60,919 bases of DNA from an archaeon. Lineage in GTDB: Archaea > Asgardarchaeota > Thorarchaeia > Thorarchaeales > Thorarchaeaceae. Within the stretch, counting starts at the first letter, position 1. Each line of letters begins with the position of its first letter. The notes beneath the pieces were generated by a model that had not been told where the DNA came from, did not search any database, and worked only from the letters and a program-made list of their open reading frames with translations. The translations under genes were made by a program, and so were the position numbers. Shown piece after piece: positions 8,976-18,310 of the stretch. The stretch is taken from the NCBI GenBank assembly GCA_024275415.1, contig JAJRZD010000053.1, positions 1-60,919 on the forward strand, in the 5' to 3' direction.

Positions 8976-11833
8976 CAGGCTTCATTAGTGTGAGGGGCGC
9001 TGAAGAGCACAACCTGAAACATATTGATGTTGATATCCCCCGTGACAAGCTTGTTGTGGTCACAGGTCCAAGCGGGTCTGGAAAAAGCACACTTGTCTTT
9101 GACACGGTCTTTGCTGAAGGACAGCGGAGATATGTCGAATCGCTCAGTTCGTATGCACGACGCTTTCTGGGACGCCTCGACAAGCCAAAGGTTGAGAAGA
9201 TCACAGGTCTGCCTCCAGCCATTTCTATTGAGCAGAAGGGACGAACAAAGAATCCCCGGAGTACTGTCGCTACCAGCACAGAGATCCATGATTACCTGCG
9301 GCTACTATTCGCTAACATCGGGATACCACACTGCGTCCAATGCAAGCGTCCGATGGAACAGCTGACTCCTGAGTCTGCTGCGAGGCTCCTGCTCCATGAG
9401 AACGGTGGGCATCGGATACATATTCTTGCTCCCGTAATTCGAGGTGAGCCAGGGAAACACACCGAAACGTTCGAGAAGCTCCTTGGTAATGGGTTCGCAA
9501 GGGCGCGGGTAGATGGCGAGATACTGGATCTCGAAGGCATTGAGATTGATGGTCGGGAGAAACATACCATTGAAGTGGTTGTGGATCGGATTGAACTGAC
9601 TCATGTGAATCGAGAACGTTTGATTAGCTCCCTTGAAACTGCCCTTGAGGTTGGCAGTGGTGTGGCAATTGCCTACCGTGATGGGGCGGATGATCTTACC
9701 TTCGCTGACCAGCTCATGTGTCCCTATTGTGGGATCCAATATGACAAGCTTGGCCCAAAGGCGTTTTCTTATAACCGACCAGATGGTGCCTGCCCCGAGT
9801 GTAATGGGTTAGGAGTCACGATGGATATCAATCCCGATCTTGTCATTTTCGATGATGAGCTGACCGCGTGGGACCTTGCCAAAAAGGCATTCCTGAACCG
9901 AAAATGGCTCCTTAGACGCATTGATGCTCTTGCTGATGCTGTTTCAGAGTTTGACCCGTACATACCGTACAGGGATCTTTCGGACTTTGCAAAAGAACTA
10001 TTCCTCTGGGGTCGTCCCGATGTTCAGATCTCATATGTGGCTGAGAGCGAGAACTCACACTGGGAAGTCACTCGCAAATGGACTGGTGTCATGGCATGGC
10101 TGAAGACAACCTTTGAGAAGGGTAATAGAAGCGGGAAGCCATGGTATCGATATCTTGCTTCTCAGATTGGTGAGAGATACGCATCAAGGACGACCTGTCA
10201 TGCATGTCACGGCCGGAAGCTCAGGCCCGAAGCCCTTGCCGTCACGATTGCTGACAAGTCCATTGATGAGATATCTGCGATGACAATCGAGGCAGCGTAT
10301 GATTTCTTTGAGGGCTTGGAGCTGAGTGAACGTGACCAGCGTATCGCAGAACTAATCCTGAAGGAGATCAAGGCTCGGCTCAGGTTCCTCCTATCCGTTG
10401 GGTTGGAGTATCTTAACCTCGACCGTCTGTCCATGACCCTGAGTGGGGGTGAGAGTCAACGGATCCGTTTGGCAACACAGATTGGTTCGGCATTGACTGG
10501 AGTGCTGTACTGTCTTGACGAGCCTTCCATTGGACTTCACCCTCGGGATGTGAACCGGCTCATCGAAACCTTCTACAACCTCCGCAGTCTTGGGAATACC
10601 GTGGTCGTTATCGAGCATGACCGAGATACCATTCATGCCGCAGACTACATCATTGACCTTGGGCGCTTCGCAGGAGTACATGGCGGCGAAGTCGTCACAC
10701 AGGGAACACCCGAAGAGGTGCTATCCAATGACCTGTCCCTGACAGCCCAGTACCTTACGGGAACAAAACAGATACCTGTCCCAACGACAAGACGGGCTGG
10801 CACCGGGAAGTCTATTGTCCTGAAGGGAGCGTCACAGAACAATCTCAAGCGGATTGATGTCGAGTTCCCGCTTGGCAAGTTCATATGTGTCACAGGAGTT
10901 TCTGGCTCTGGTAAGAGCACACTCCTCAACGAGACCCTGTACAAAGCAATCGCTCGTGTGATGAACGGTGCTGCTCTCTCTCCAGGCAAGTACGAATCAA
11001 TCGAAGGCATCGAGTATATTGACCGCCTTGTTCTAGTGGATCAGTCCCCCATAGGACGCACCCCTCGTTCGAACCCTGCCACCTACACAAAGGTCTTTGG
11101 TGAGATACGCGACCTTTTTGCCAAGATGCCGGAGGCAAAGGCACGGGGTTACAGTCCGGGACGTTTCAGTTTCAACACACGAGAAGGACGATGTGAGAAA
11201 TGTCAGGGTAGCGGTGTCTTACAGGTTGAGATGCACTTCATGTCTGACGTGTTCATCCAGTGTGATGTATGCAATGGCAAGCGATTCGACAGAGAAACCC
11301 TTGAGATCACCTACAAGGGGAAGAACATCAACGAGGTCCTCTCTATGACGATCGAGGAAGCCCTCTTCTTCTTTGCAGACATCCCCAGAATTGCTGACAA
11401 ACTACAAACCCTGGCCGATGTCGGACTCGGGTATCTGCAGCTGGGGCAACCTGCAACCACCCTCAGCGGTGGTGAAGCACAAAGGATGAAGCTTGCAGCA
11501 GAACTAGCTCGACGGGCAACAGGGAACACGCTCTACATCCTCGACGAGCCGACCACAGGGCTTGCTGCATCAGATGTCCACACATTGCTGAAGGTGATCA
11601 ACCGACTTCTCGATAAGGGGAACACCATAATCATGATAGAGCACAATCTTGAGGTCATTAAGACCGCTGACTGGGTCATCGACCTTGGTCCCGAAGGTGG
11701 TGATAAGGGCGGAATGGTCGTAGCCACTGGCACTCCTGAAGAGGTTTCTGAGATGACTGACTCTTACACCGGCCTGCATCTGCGTGATGTCCTGTATGGC
11801 AATAATGTGAGGTATGGTACTATTGATGGCTAG
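8972..11833 (+). CDS. UvrA paralogue, second tandem copy
   Basis: A second full-length UvrA-family ATPase (953 residues) directly after the first, overlapping it by ATGA. Walker A GPSGSGKS (32-39), the UvrB-binding region ([14 protein letters not shown] and following) is retained, zinc modules CPYCG and [23 protein letters not shown], first signature [11 protein letters not shown] with [12 protein letters not shown], second Walker [10 protein letters not shown], zinc finger [10 protein letters not shown]...[13 protein letters not shown], second signature [11 protein letters not shown]. The second D-loop reads [11 protein letters not shown], with Ala where UvrA usually has His. UvrA2-type resistance proteins typically lack the UvrB-binding domain, so this is not that class. 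It may form heterodimers with the upstream UvrA; that is inference. Confidence 0.95.
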   Translation: MTGFISVRGAEEHNLKHIDVDIPRDKLVVVTGPSGSGKSTLVFDTVFAEGQRRYVESLSSYARRFLGRLDKPKVEKITGLPPAISIEQKGRTKNPRSTVATSTEIHDYLRLLFANIGIPHCVQCKRPMEQLTPESAARLLLHENGGHRIHILAPVIRGEPGKHTETFEKLLGNGFARARVDGEILDLEGIEIDGREKHTIEVVVDRIELTHVNRERLISSLETALEVGSGVAIAYRDGADDLTFADQLMCPYCGIQYDKLGPKAFSYNRPDGACPECNGLGVTMDINPDLVIFDDELTAWDLAKKAFLNRKWLLRRIDALADAVSEFDPYIPYRDLSDFAKELFLWGRPDVQISYVAESENSHWEVTRKWTGVMAWLKTTFEKGNRSGKPWYRYLASQIGERYASRTTCHACHGRKLRPEALAVTIADKSIDEISAMTIEAAYDFFEGLELSERDQRIAELILKEIKARLRFLLSVGLEYLNLDRLSMTLSGGESQRIRLATQIGSALTGVLYCLDEPSIGLHPRDVNRLIETFYNLRSLGNTVVVIEHDRDTIHAADYIIDLGRFAGVHGGEVVTQGTPEEVLSNDLSLTAQYLTGTKQIPVPTTRRAGTGKSIVLKGASQNNLKRIDVEFPLGKFICVTGVSGSGKSTLLNETLYKAIARVMNGAALSPGKYESIEGIEYIDRLVLVDQSPIGRTPRSNPATYTKVFGEIRDLFAKMPEAKARGYSPGRFSFNTREGRCEKCQGSGVLQVEMHFMSDVFIQCDVCNGKRFDRETLEITYKGKNINEVLSMTIEEALFFFADIPRIADKLQTLADVGLGYLQLGQPATTLSGGEAQRMKLAAELARRATGNTLYILDEPTTGLAASDVHTLLKVINRLLDKGNTIIMIEHNLEVIKTADWVIDLGPEGGDKGGMVVATGTPEEVSEMTDSYTGLHLRDVLYGNNVRYGTIDG

Positions 11834-11944
11834 TCCGTCACATACTTGTGGTCATGGCACCCACCCAAATCCAAAAGTGCACGGATGACGAATGAATCTG
11901 ACGACTATCCTGTGAACACGACCAAGCAATAGTATGGAGATGAA

Positions 11945-13765
11945 TTGAATCCATTGCCAGACCATCTGACCAATCTAGTACGAGACCTACCCTTGCAACC
12001 AGGAGTCTACCTCTGGAAAGATGAGAAGGGACATATCCTCTACATTGGAAAGGCAAAGGAGCTTCGAAAGCGTGTCAGCTCGTATCTGAGAAATCATAGT
12101 GACAGGCGTACATGGGATCTCATGAAGCAAGTACGCGACCTCGAAACGATAGTGACGAATACTGAACGCGAAGCGCTCATCCTTGAGGCTACATTAATCA
12201 AGAAGCACCAGCCCCGATACAACCGTGCCCTCAAGGATGATAGGCGTCATGCATGGATACGCGTCGATCTTACTTCCGAAAAGCCCACATTCATTGTCAC
12301 TAGAGAGGTGGAGCGGGACGGTGCGCGCTACTTCGGGCCATACCGTAGCACGAAACGACTGGAGAAGTTCCTTGACACAGCACGGAAGTTCATCCCTGTT
12401 GCGATGTGTACTGACCCCACTAAGGTGAAGCGCGAGTGTATGGACTATCACCTCAATCGCTGCGTGGGCATCTGTAAGGAGAATCTCACAAGGGACGCAT
12501 ATCGAAGCCTAGTCGACCAGATGTGTCTATACTTGGACGGGAAGTCGGAAGAGCTTACTCGGTCAATCGAGCAAGAGATGGAACGGGCATCGGCGAATCT
12601 TGAGTTCGAGAAGGCTGCGGAACTGCGTGACCGCCTCGCCGACATCTCAATCATCATGCGACGCCAGAAGGTCGTGGATACACAAGGAGTTACACGTGAT
12701 ATTCTTGGAATAGCACGTACAGAGGAAGCTGCGCTCGTTGAGATGCTTCTTGTCAGGGGTGGGCGATTGATAGGACAGGACAGCTTCTATTTCGAGGAGG
12801 GCATGGAGTCCACCGATGCCGATGTTCTGACCAGTTTCATAGAGCAGTTCTATTTCATGCTACCAAAAGTCCCAGAGGAGATACTCCTTCCTGTAGAGAT
12901 CCCTAACATGCGACAGTTGTCCGACTGGCTCTCAGAAACTGCAGGCACTCCTGTCCAGATACAGGTCCCGCAAGAGGGGAAGCACCTCGAACTTGTTGAG
13001 ATGGCAAACAAGAACGCATATCGTCAATTGCGGAAGATCCTCATTCTTGGTGAACGGGACGAGGAGATAATCGATGATGGCGTCAAGGAACTCAAGAACG
13101 CTCTGGGGCTCTCTCGGGCACCACTGCATATCGAAGGGTTTGACATCGCCAATATCCAGGGGACTGACCCGACTGGCTCTTGTGTCGTCTTTGAGAACGG
13201 CCAACCCAACAGTGCCAGATATCGTATGTTCAGGATCCGTTCGAAACAGACCCCTGACGATTATGCCATGATGCGAGAGGTCATCTACAGGAGGTATCGC
13301 GGGCGTCTGGAGGAGGGCAAGGCACTTCCTGACCTTATCATCGTTGACGGTGGGAAGGGACAGCTGAATGTCGCTCTCAGTGCCCTTGAGGAGCTAGGAC
13401 TGGATTACCTTCACGTCGTTGGCATCGCAAAGCAGATGGAACTCCTTTACACACGCGACAACATGGATGGCATCGCTTTAGAGTATGGGTCTTGTGGATT
13501 GAGGCTTGTCCAACAGGTACGTGACGAGGCACACAGGTTCGCTCAGAAGTACCATCATATCCTGCGAGAGAAACGGTTCAGTGGGTCTATCCTCGAGGAA
13601 GCACCAGGTATCGGCCCCAAGCGTCGCAAAGCACTGATGCTGGCATTCGGCAGCTACGATGGCGTCAGGAATGCATCAGTGGAATCGATCGCTTCTGTGG
13701 ACGGGATGAACATGAAGAGTGCTATCTCTCTCAAGAACTGGATTGAAACCAATGACCCATTTTAG
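11945..13765 (+). CDS. uvrC: UvrC, excinuclease ABC subunit C
   Basis: Makes the dual incisions around the lesion marked by UvrB. Order: N-terminal GIY-YIG nuclease (PGVYLWKDEKGHILYIGKAK, then EREALILEATLIK and PRYN), a four-cysteine segment (MCTDP, KRECMDYHLNRCVGICK) like the iron-sulfur site of bacterial UvrC, a UVR motif (NLEFEKAAELRDRL), the RNase H-like C-terminal nuclease (GFDIANIQG, IIVDGGKGQL, DEAHRFA) and a terminal helix-hairpin-helix pair (EEAPGIGPKRRKAL). Start is TTG with GGAGATGA just upstream. The gap to uvrA2 is 111 nt, longer than the overlaps inside the rest of the run. 606 residues is normal for the family. Confidence 0.97.
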   Translation: MNPLPDHLTNLVRDLPLQPGVYLWKDEKGHILYIGKAKELRKRVSSYLRNHSDRRTWDLMKQVRDLETIVTNTEREALILEATLIKKHQPRYNRALKDDRRHAWIRVDLTSEKPTFIVTREVERDGARYFGPYRSTKRLEKFLDTARKFIPVAMCTDPTKVKRECMDYHLNRCVGICKENLTRDAYRSLVDQMCLYLDGKSEELTRSIEQEMERASANLEFEKAAELRDRLADISIIMRRQKVVDTQGVTRDILGIARTEEAALVEMLLVRGGRLIGQDSFYFEEGMESTDADVLTSFIEQFYFMLPKVPEEILLPVEIPNMRQLSDWLSETAGTPVQIQVPQEGKHLELVEMANKNAYRQLRKILILGERDEEIIDDGVKELKNALGLSRAPLHIEGFDIANIQGTDPTGSCVVFENGQPNSARYRMFRIRSKQTPDDYAMMREVIYRRYRGRLEEGKALPDLIIVDGGKGQLNVALSALEELGLDYLHVVGIAKQMELLYTRDNMDGIALEYGSCGLRLVQQVRDEAHRFAQKYHHILREKRFSGSILEEAPGIGPKRRKALMLAFGSYDGVRNASVESIASVDGMNMKSAISLKNWIETNDPF

Positions 13766-13798
13766 GGACATTTCCCAAAAAATAGAAGAAATCTTATA

Positions 13799-13813
13799 GG
13801 GGGTTATTACCCC
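13799..13813. promoter_or_regulatory. inverted repeat near the expected transcription start of the SMBD gene
   Basis: GGGG-TTATTA-CCCC sits between a TATA-like CTTATAGG (about 13791-13798) and the ATG at 13825. It could be an operator for an Lrp-type regulator or part of the end of the uvrC transcript; position is the only evidence. Confidence 0.3.
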
Positions 13814-13824
13814 GTAGAGTCGCG

Positions 13825-14061
13825 ATGACAATTAGAGTACTCTTCACAGTAATGGCAAAACCAAACAAGGCCAATGTCATACTACACAAGTTGAGGTCTC
13901 AAGAGGAGGTCATTGAAGCACACACGATTTCCGATGGGATATTCGATGTACTTGCTTGGATTGGCGTGCCGTCCTTGGAGCAGTACAGGCTGTTCATCGA
14001 GAGAATAGCAGATATGCCCGAAATAGACGATTTTGAGTCGTTCATCACTGTTGATAACTAG
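13825..14061 (+). CDS. stand-alone Lrp/AsnC ligand-binding (RAM/SMBD) protein
   Basis: 78-residue protein with the beta-alpha-beta pattern of the effector-binding half of Lrp/AsnC regulators (MTIRVLFTVMAKPNKANVI, then EVIEAHTISDGIFDVLAWI, and SFITVDN at the end). No DNA-binding domain is attached. Such small proteins bind amino acids and can assemble with full-length Lrp proteins or act as metabolic sensors. It faces an amino-acid-type permease; the two stop codons share the palindrome CTAG (14058-14061). A regulatory link to that permease is inferred from position only. Confidence 0.8.
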   Translation: MTIRVLFTVMAKPNKANVILHKLRSQEEVIEAHTISDGIFDVLAWIGVPSLEQYRLFIERIADMPEIDDFESFITVDN

Positions 14062-15404
14062 GGTGTCCCATTTATCTCTGCTAGGTGCTTCCTGTTCTTT
14101 CTGCCCCCATACATCCCATAGACGGCGAACCCGATCACTGTGAGGATCCCTCCTAGAACCAGTGTTTCGAAGTGCAAGCTTGGCACAAGCACCAGACAAC
14201 TGATGACGCCAAGGATTGGGATGAGTGGGAAGTAGGGCTCCTTGAACGTCCCCGGTACACTGAGCCCTTTCCTGTGCAACACGATGACCGATGCATTCAC
14301 GATTGAAAGTCCTACAAGATACCCAAAGTCTGAAAGTGATGCCACAAGAGACACATCACCCGGAAATGCAAAAATGGACACAAGGATGAGCGTTGTGATC
14401 AACGCCGGGATTGGGGTTCTAAGCCTCGGATGAACCTTGTCCAATATCGAGGGGAAATACCGGTCTCGCCCCATCGAGTATGCCACCCTTGCAGTTGCTA
14501 GAAAGGTCGCATTGAGCGCTGCATAGTTCGATGCCGCCATCCCCGCAAGCCCAATATACCCAGCCACTGGCCCCATCATGATCGCATACACATCCGCTAT
14601 CGGTGTGTTCGATTCAGCTATGTTCGTGTAATTCGTTGCACCCACTAGCACTAGCGCTGCCCCCATATACACTACCGTCGCAATGACTAACGTCAAGATG
14701 ATCGCCCGTGGGATGTTCCTTGCCGGCTCCTTTATCTCTTCTGACGCTGTTGTAATTAATTCGAAGCCAACGAAGCTGATATAAATAAATGAAACCGCTG
14801 TCATAAACTGGGGGATTCCCACAAAGTCGGGGATGAAGGGGGTGAGGTTGGCAGGTTGAATAAAGAAGAGTCCGATGAAGACGAAGCCAAAGAGGATAAA
14901 GGACTGAGCGATGTTAAGGACACCGAGGACACCGGAAACGCCTCTGATGCTGATGAGGTTAGTGATGAAAGTCACGAAGATGATAATGATTGCGATCATG
15001 CCGACGGTGGAGCTGGTCGCACCCACGATAAAGAACGCGAAGGTATGTGCCACTGCGAGAGCATAGAGTCCACAGGCAACGACATTGCCGATGAAAAGGA
15101 ACCAGCCTGTCAGGAACCCAAGAGAGCCACCAAATGTGTCGGCGGCGAAGGTATACCCACCGCCCTGTTTTGGAATTGAGCAAGCTAGTTCAGCATAGTT
15201 GATGGCGGTGAAGATAGTCAACAGTCCAGTAGCAAGGTATGCAATGACGATAGCAGGTCCTACCATTCCTGCGGCAGTGCCAGAGATGACATAGATACCA
15301 CCTCCAAGCATCGCACCCAGACCGATGTTTGTAGCACCAACGAGACCGAGACGACGTGCGAATTTACCGTCCGGGCGCTCATCACCGAAAGATTCGACCA
15401 ACAC
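14058..15404 (-). CDS. APC-superfamily amino acid/polyamine permease
   Basis: Integral membrane transporter of 448 residues with about 12 hydrophobic segments. The N-terminal signature of the APC family is clear: GLVGATNIGLGAMLGGGIYV, then AYLATGLLTIFTAINYAELA and KQGGGYTFAADTFGG. A conserved cytoplasmic stretch ATASEEIK-like (TTASEEIKEPARNIPRAI) follows in the middle. The substrate is not determinable from sequence; amino acids are usual. The start is GTG at 15404 (TTG one codon later). It converges on the stand-alone SMBD protein. Confidence 0.9.
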   Translation of the reverse strand: MLVESFGDERPDGKFARRLGLVGATNIGLGAMLGGGIYVISGTAAGMVGPAIVIAYLATGLLTIFTAINYAELACSIPKQGGGYTFAADTFGGSLGFLTGWFLFIGNVVACGLYALAVAHTFAFFIVGATSSTVGMIAIIIIFVTFITNLISIRGVSGVLGVLNIAQSFILFGFVFIGLFFIQPANLTPFIPDFVGIPQFMTAVSFIYISFVGFELITTASEEIKEPARNIPRAIILTLVIATVVYMGAALVLVGATNYTNIAESNTPIADVYAIMMGPVAGYIGLAGMAASNYAALNATFLATARVAYSMGRDRYFPSILDKVHPRLRTPIPALITTLILVSIFAFPGDVSLVASLSDFGYLVGLSIVNASVIVLHRKGLSVPGTFKEPYFPLIPILGVISCLVLVPSLHFETLVLGGILTVIGFAVYGMYGGRKNRKHLAEINGTP

Positions 15405-15890
15405 TTACACCAGCTGTGACACGGGATTGACTCATTATCAGTCCAAGTCACTCGAAATCGTACCCTTTTTGAAGATTCCTAATGCATCTGTTTTTTGGCT
15501 CCCAACCGGCATTGCGTGGAAAAACGATGGTATCTGTTGATATAGGCTGATTCGAATCCCTGAAGAGGGAGGTTGCGAATACAGCTGGACTTCTCACAGG
15601 TCCTCCTTGTCTGTTCATTGTAGATTGCACGGCCTTGGATTCCAGAGTGAAGTCTTCACAGAACATAGCGATGGAGCGATTCTGAGGCCAGAGTCTTGTC
15701 AGGTGAATCTAAGGTTCTGGTTTCTCACCGCTCCGCTGCAAACACATCTAGGCAATCCAAAGGACGTTAGATGATGTTCTTCTTTGCGTGTTGGATGTAT
15801 CTGTGAACGACCCCGAAGTTTAAATGTGAAATGCGACCGCAGAAACCATGTAGAACCCACAGTAAAGGGTTCGAAAGAGAAGTGACCAAG
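15405..15890. other. 486-nt interval without a confident gene
   Basis: A plus frame from ATG 15482 to 15685 reads protein-like (for example TAGLLTGPPCLFIVDC) but is broken by TGA at 15548-15550; the antisense frame 15448-15666 is open for 72 codons with no recognisable content. One is probably a gene remnant. A TATA box for the ferredoxin lies at 15819-15825. Confidence 0.4.
15819..15825 (+). promoter_or_regulatory. TATA box of the ferredoxin gene
   Basis: TTTAAAT in the context CGAAGTTTAAATG. It places transcription start near 15845, which excludes the ATG at 15831 as the real start and supports ATG 15891. The same TTTAAAT element recurs before other genes here (40630, 41470). Confidence 0.5.
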
Positions 15891-16073
15891 ATGATCTGGA
15901 AGGTAACTGATGCGTGTACAGCATGTGGGACTTGTGCTGATGTCTGCCCTGTCGATCCTACGCTCTATGTGATTGAGGACAAGGCAATCTATCAAGTCGA
16001 CCGTGCTGATGAATGCACTGAATGTTATGCTTGTGTCGATTCATGTCCCGAGGGCGCAATCGAAGAAGCATAG
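15891..16073 (+). CDS. small 2[4Fe-4S] ferredoxin
   Basis: 60-residue electron carrier with two complete cluster motifs, CTACGTCADVCP and CTECYACVDSCP, each C-X2-C-X2-C-X3-C-P. The two halves are arranged as in clostridial-type ferredoxins and the acidic tail (EGAIEEA) is typical. I start at ATG 15891 (MIWKVTDAC) because the TATA box lies too close to the upstream ATG 15831. It is monocistronic, with its own promoter and a strong hairpin terminator behind it. The redox partner is unknown. Confidence 0.92.
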   Translation: MIWKVTDACTACGTCADVCPVDPTLYVIEDKAIYQVDRADECTECYACVDSCPEGAIEEA

Positions 16074-16119
16074 ATCACAAAAACTACGAACTACGACTTT
16101 TCTTCTGAAAGTGTAGAAG

Positions 16120-16165
16120 GACAAGGGGTCCATTGCGATGGACGCCCTGTCACTATCTCTTTTTT
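16120..16165 (+). terminator. hairpin terminator after the ferredoxin gene
   Basis: Near-perfect hairpin: GTCCAT (16028+100: 16128-16133) pairs with ATGGAC (16138-16143) around a TGCG tetraloop, extended by GGG/CCC with one bulged G and by GAC/GTC outside, followed by a T-tract at 16160-16165. It lies 46 nt after the ferredoxin stop and just before the end of the convergent gene. Confidence 0.7.
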
Positions 16166-16170
16166 GCTGG

Positions 16171-16428
16171 TTATTTTACTCTGAACGGCTCACCTAGGAT
16201 CGAGTCAAACACCTCTTTCAGGGACGCGTCATGGAGTACCACTCTCACCGATGCGACCTCGTCCTCAGCCGGGTCATACGATCCTGAGACCAGCTCGATC
16301 GGGCTATCACCGTCAAGCATGAGCATGGTCTTGGCTTCATCCACTTCTTCATGCATATCAAATCTCGACTTTATCTTGTCCATGGCTTCTTTGTAAGCAG
16401 CTGGGTCAATTCTATAGAACAACTTCAA
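16171..16428 (-). CDS. conserved-looking hypothetical protein, 85 aa
   Basis: I do not recognise the family. The protein opens MKLFYRIDPAAYKEAMDKIK, is acidic, and looks like a compact alpha/beta fold with alternating strand-like stretches (KTMLMLDG, ASVRVVLHD) and a C-terminal helix. No cysteine cluster, membrane segment or catalytic motif is visible. ATG start at 16428; it is convergent with the ferredoxin and divergent from the phospholipase D-like gene, with which it shares a roughly 95-nt promoter region. Confidence 0.7.
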   Translation of the reverse strand: MKLFYRIDPAAYKEAMDKIKSRFDMHEEVDEAKTMLMLDGDSPIELVSGSYDPAEDEVASVRVVLHDASLKEVFDSILGEPFRVK

Positions 16429-16463
16429 GGTGAACCCTCAAACAAAAGGATACCACAGAATAA

Positions 16464-16519
16464 GGTATAAGTCTATTCGATGCGTTCTGTCAATAGTTCT
16501 ACTAAGGAAATGAGGAGAT
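16464..16519 (+). promoter_or_regulatory. TATA box and Shine-Dalgarno of the PLD-like gene
   Basis: GGTATAAG at 16464-16471 is a good archaeal TATA box, and GAGGAGAT at 16512-16519 is a strong ribosome site three bases before ATG 16523. Together they fix the start of the surface protein. Confidence 0.5.
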
Positions 16520-16522
16520 AAA

Positions 16523-18256
16523 ATGCCTAAGACCTTCAACATGTTAGTTTGCATGTCGTTCGTTCTTGCCTTGGTGTTTGCTGCAACACCGCTTGCCGTG
16601 ACGCCAGCCACGACAGTTCAGCCCGTTGGTTCCGCTATTCCGGCACAGACCTATTCGTGGCAGACTTTCGATAGGAACATGAATGTCACCACTTTTGTAT
16701 CCCCTGACGGTAGCAAGGAACAGCTCTGGCACTTCCTGAACTCAGCGAAGGAGAGCATCTATGTGGAGATTTACGGGATCAACAATCCCCGTATTCTCGA
16801 TCTCATCCACGAGCTTCGTAACAGTAAGCCTTCGCTGGAGATGAAGTTCCTGTTGGGTTGGAATAGCCTTGGCTACCCGAGCCAGAACAAATATGTTGCC
16901 AACAACCTCACGCAGCTCGGATATGAAGTTCGTTGGACCAATGACACTGACTTTACTTATGCTCATCAAAAATTCGTGATAATCGACAACAAGACAACAA
17001 TCGTTCACGCAGGGAACTGGGCGAAGACAAGCTTTCCGGAATCGGATGGCAAAGCCAATCGTGAATGGAACATTGCGATGACAGATACCGAAGTAACAGG
17101 CTATTATCGCAATGTCTTCGATGGTGACTGGAGAAATGGTACACTTTATGACCCTGTAGCACATGGTACGGGCACTCCGTTGACCTATTCTTATTCTACA
17201 TCGACATATCAGGAGCCCTTCGCAACAGCTGGGACTTTCAGCGGACAGATGAAGGTGACCCCTGTGTTCAGCCCCGACACAAGCCTTGCCGGGATTCTGT
17301 ATATCATCAATTCAGCACAGGCAACACTCGACATCCAAATTCCGTACTTCACCAGCGTAGGGAACGGTGGTTCTGTTGATCAAATCATCGATGCAATCAT
17401 CGCAGCCAAGAACCGTGGTGTCACGGTACGAGTCATCAGCGAGGAAGAAAAGGACTGGGTCGAGATTGAAACGATCCTTCTAGAGCATGACATCCCCATC
17501 GTCTGGCAGGACACTCGCTGGTTCTCTGCTAATCATAACAAGGGGATTATCGCCGATGGACGGATCGTGATGATAAGTAGCATCAATTTCAGCGACAACA
17601 GCGTTGAGAATAACAGAGAAGCTGGAGTGATTATCGAGAACGAAGATGTCGCACAGTGGTATCAGACGGTCTTCGATTTTGATTGGGAGATTGCGGATTC
17701 TGATGCGCTTGATGATGTCAATGTCTATTGGACACCAAACATTCCCACAAACACTTCTGTCATCAATGTAACTGTCTTCGCACACATGCTGAATGGCTCA
17801 GCAAATGTCGATGATGTGGAGTTGGATGTGAAGATCAATGATGGTGCGTGGTCTAATGTGTCTATAATCGACAACATCTACCTGTCACAAGAGGATGACT
17901 TGGAGAACTATTACTACGTCATCCCTGCACAGGCGGACATGACCAACATCACAGTGGTCGGGAGGATACTTGTCGGCTCGACATGGTACACGGGTGTTCC
18001 TATGGTCATAAGAGTGCGAAACTCGATTGCCTCTCCCACTCCGACAACCACTACAACGCCAACTACCCCAACTACCCCGGCGACCCCGACTCCAACGCTG
18101 GATCCAGTCGCCCAGTTCATTGCAGACTATGGTCTATGGCTTGCAGTGGCAGGAATCGGCATCATTTGTGGTGGAGGATCTGCGGTAGCAATCAAGAAAG
18201 GTTTGATGCCCGGAAGCAAAAGAAAAAGGACTCGCCGTCGGCGAAAGCGGAAGTAG
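16523..18256 (+). CDS. surface-anchored phospholipase D-like protein
   Basis: Extracytoplasmic member of the phospholipase D/HKD superfamily (phosphodiester chemistry on lipid or nucleic acid). The product has an N-terminal signal peptide (MLVCMSFVLALVFAATPLAV), a first HKD motif HQKFVIID in AHQKFVIIDNKTTIVHAGN, a second HNKGIIAD followed by GRIVMISSINFSDN, then a beta-rich domain, a Thr/Pro stalk (PTTTTTPTTPTTP), one C-terminal membrane segment (LWLAVAGIGIICGGGSAVAI) and a Lys/Arg-rich cytoplasmic tail. Both HxKxxxxD sites are intact, so catalysis in one polypeptide is plausible. The stalk and anchor suggest display on the cell surface. Substrate unknown. Confidence 0.88.
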   Translation: MPKTFNMLVCMSFVLALVFAATPLAVTPATTVQPVGSAIPAQTYSWQTFDRNMNVTTFVSPDGSKEQLWHFLNSAKESIYVEIYGINNPRILDLIHELRNSKPSLEMKFLLGWNSLGYPSQNKYVANNLTQLGYEVRWTNDTDFTYAHQKFVIIDNKTTIVHAGNWAKTSFPESDGKANREWNIAMTDTEVTGYYRNVFDGDWRNGTLYDPVAHGTGTPLTYSYSTSTYQEPFATAGTFSGQMKVTPVFSPDTSLAGILYIINSAQATLDIQIPYFTSVGNGGSVDQIIDAIIAAKNRGVTVRVISEEEKDWVEIETILLEHDIPIVWQDTRWFSANHNKGIIADGRIVMISSINFSDNSVENNREAGVIIENEDVAQWYQTVFDFDWEIADSDALDDVNVYWTPNIPTNTSVINVTVFAHMLNGSANVDDVELDVKINDGAWSNVSIIDNIYLSQEDDLENYYYVIPAQADMTNITVVGRILVGSTWYTGVPMVIRVRNSIASPTPTTTTTPTTPTTPATPTPTLDPVAQFIADYGLWLAVAGIGIICGGGSAVAIKKGLMPGSKRKRTRRRRKRK

Positions 18257-18271
18257 TACACATCTGAGAAT

Positions 18272-18295
18272 GGCGGCCCGTTATCAGGGGCTGCC
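18272..18295 (+). terminator. hairpin between convergent genes
   Basis: GGCGGCCC (18272-18279) pairs with GGGCTGCC (18288-18295) with one G-T wobble and an 8-nt loop, followed by TCTCCTACTTTT. It lies between the stop of the PLD-like gene and the end of the TPR gene on the other strand. Confidence 0.5.
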
Positions 18296-18310
18296 TCTCC
18301 TACTTTTAAT

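Noticed and set aside
8972..11833. Second UvrA as a shortened UvrA2-type drug-resistance protein
   Set aside because: The UvrB-binding region and all zinc modules are present, so it does not fit that class.
14856..15179. 107-codon very acidic frame opposite the APC permease
   Set aside because: The Asp/Glu richness is what the antisense of hydrophobic codons produces; the permease on the other strand is a clear family member.
15540..15570. GATTCGAATC, resembling a tRNA T-loop
   Set aside because: No acceptor, D-arm or anticodon arm could be folded around it on either strand.
15831..15890. Longer ferredoxin starting at ATG 15831
   Set aside because: The TATA box at 15819-15825 would place this ATG upstream of the transcript start, and the extra residues are unlike ferredoxins.
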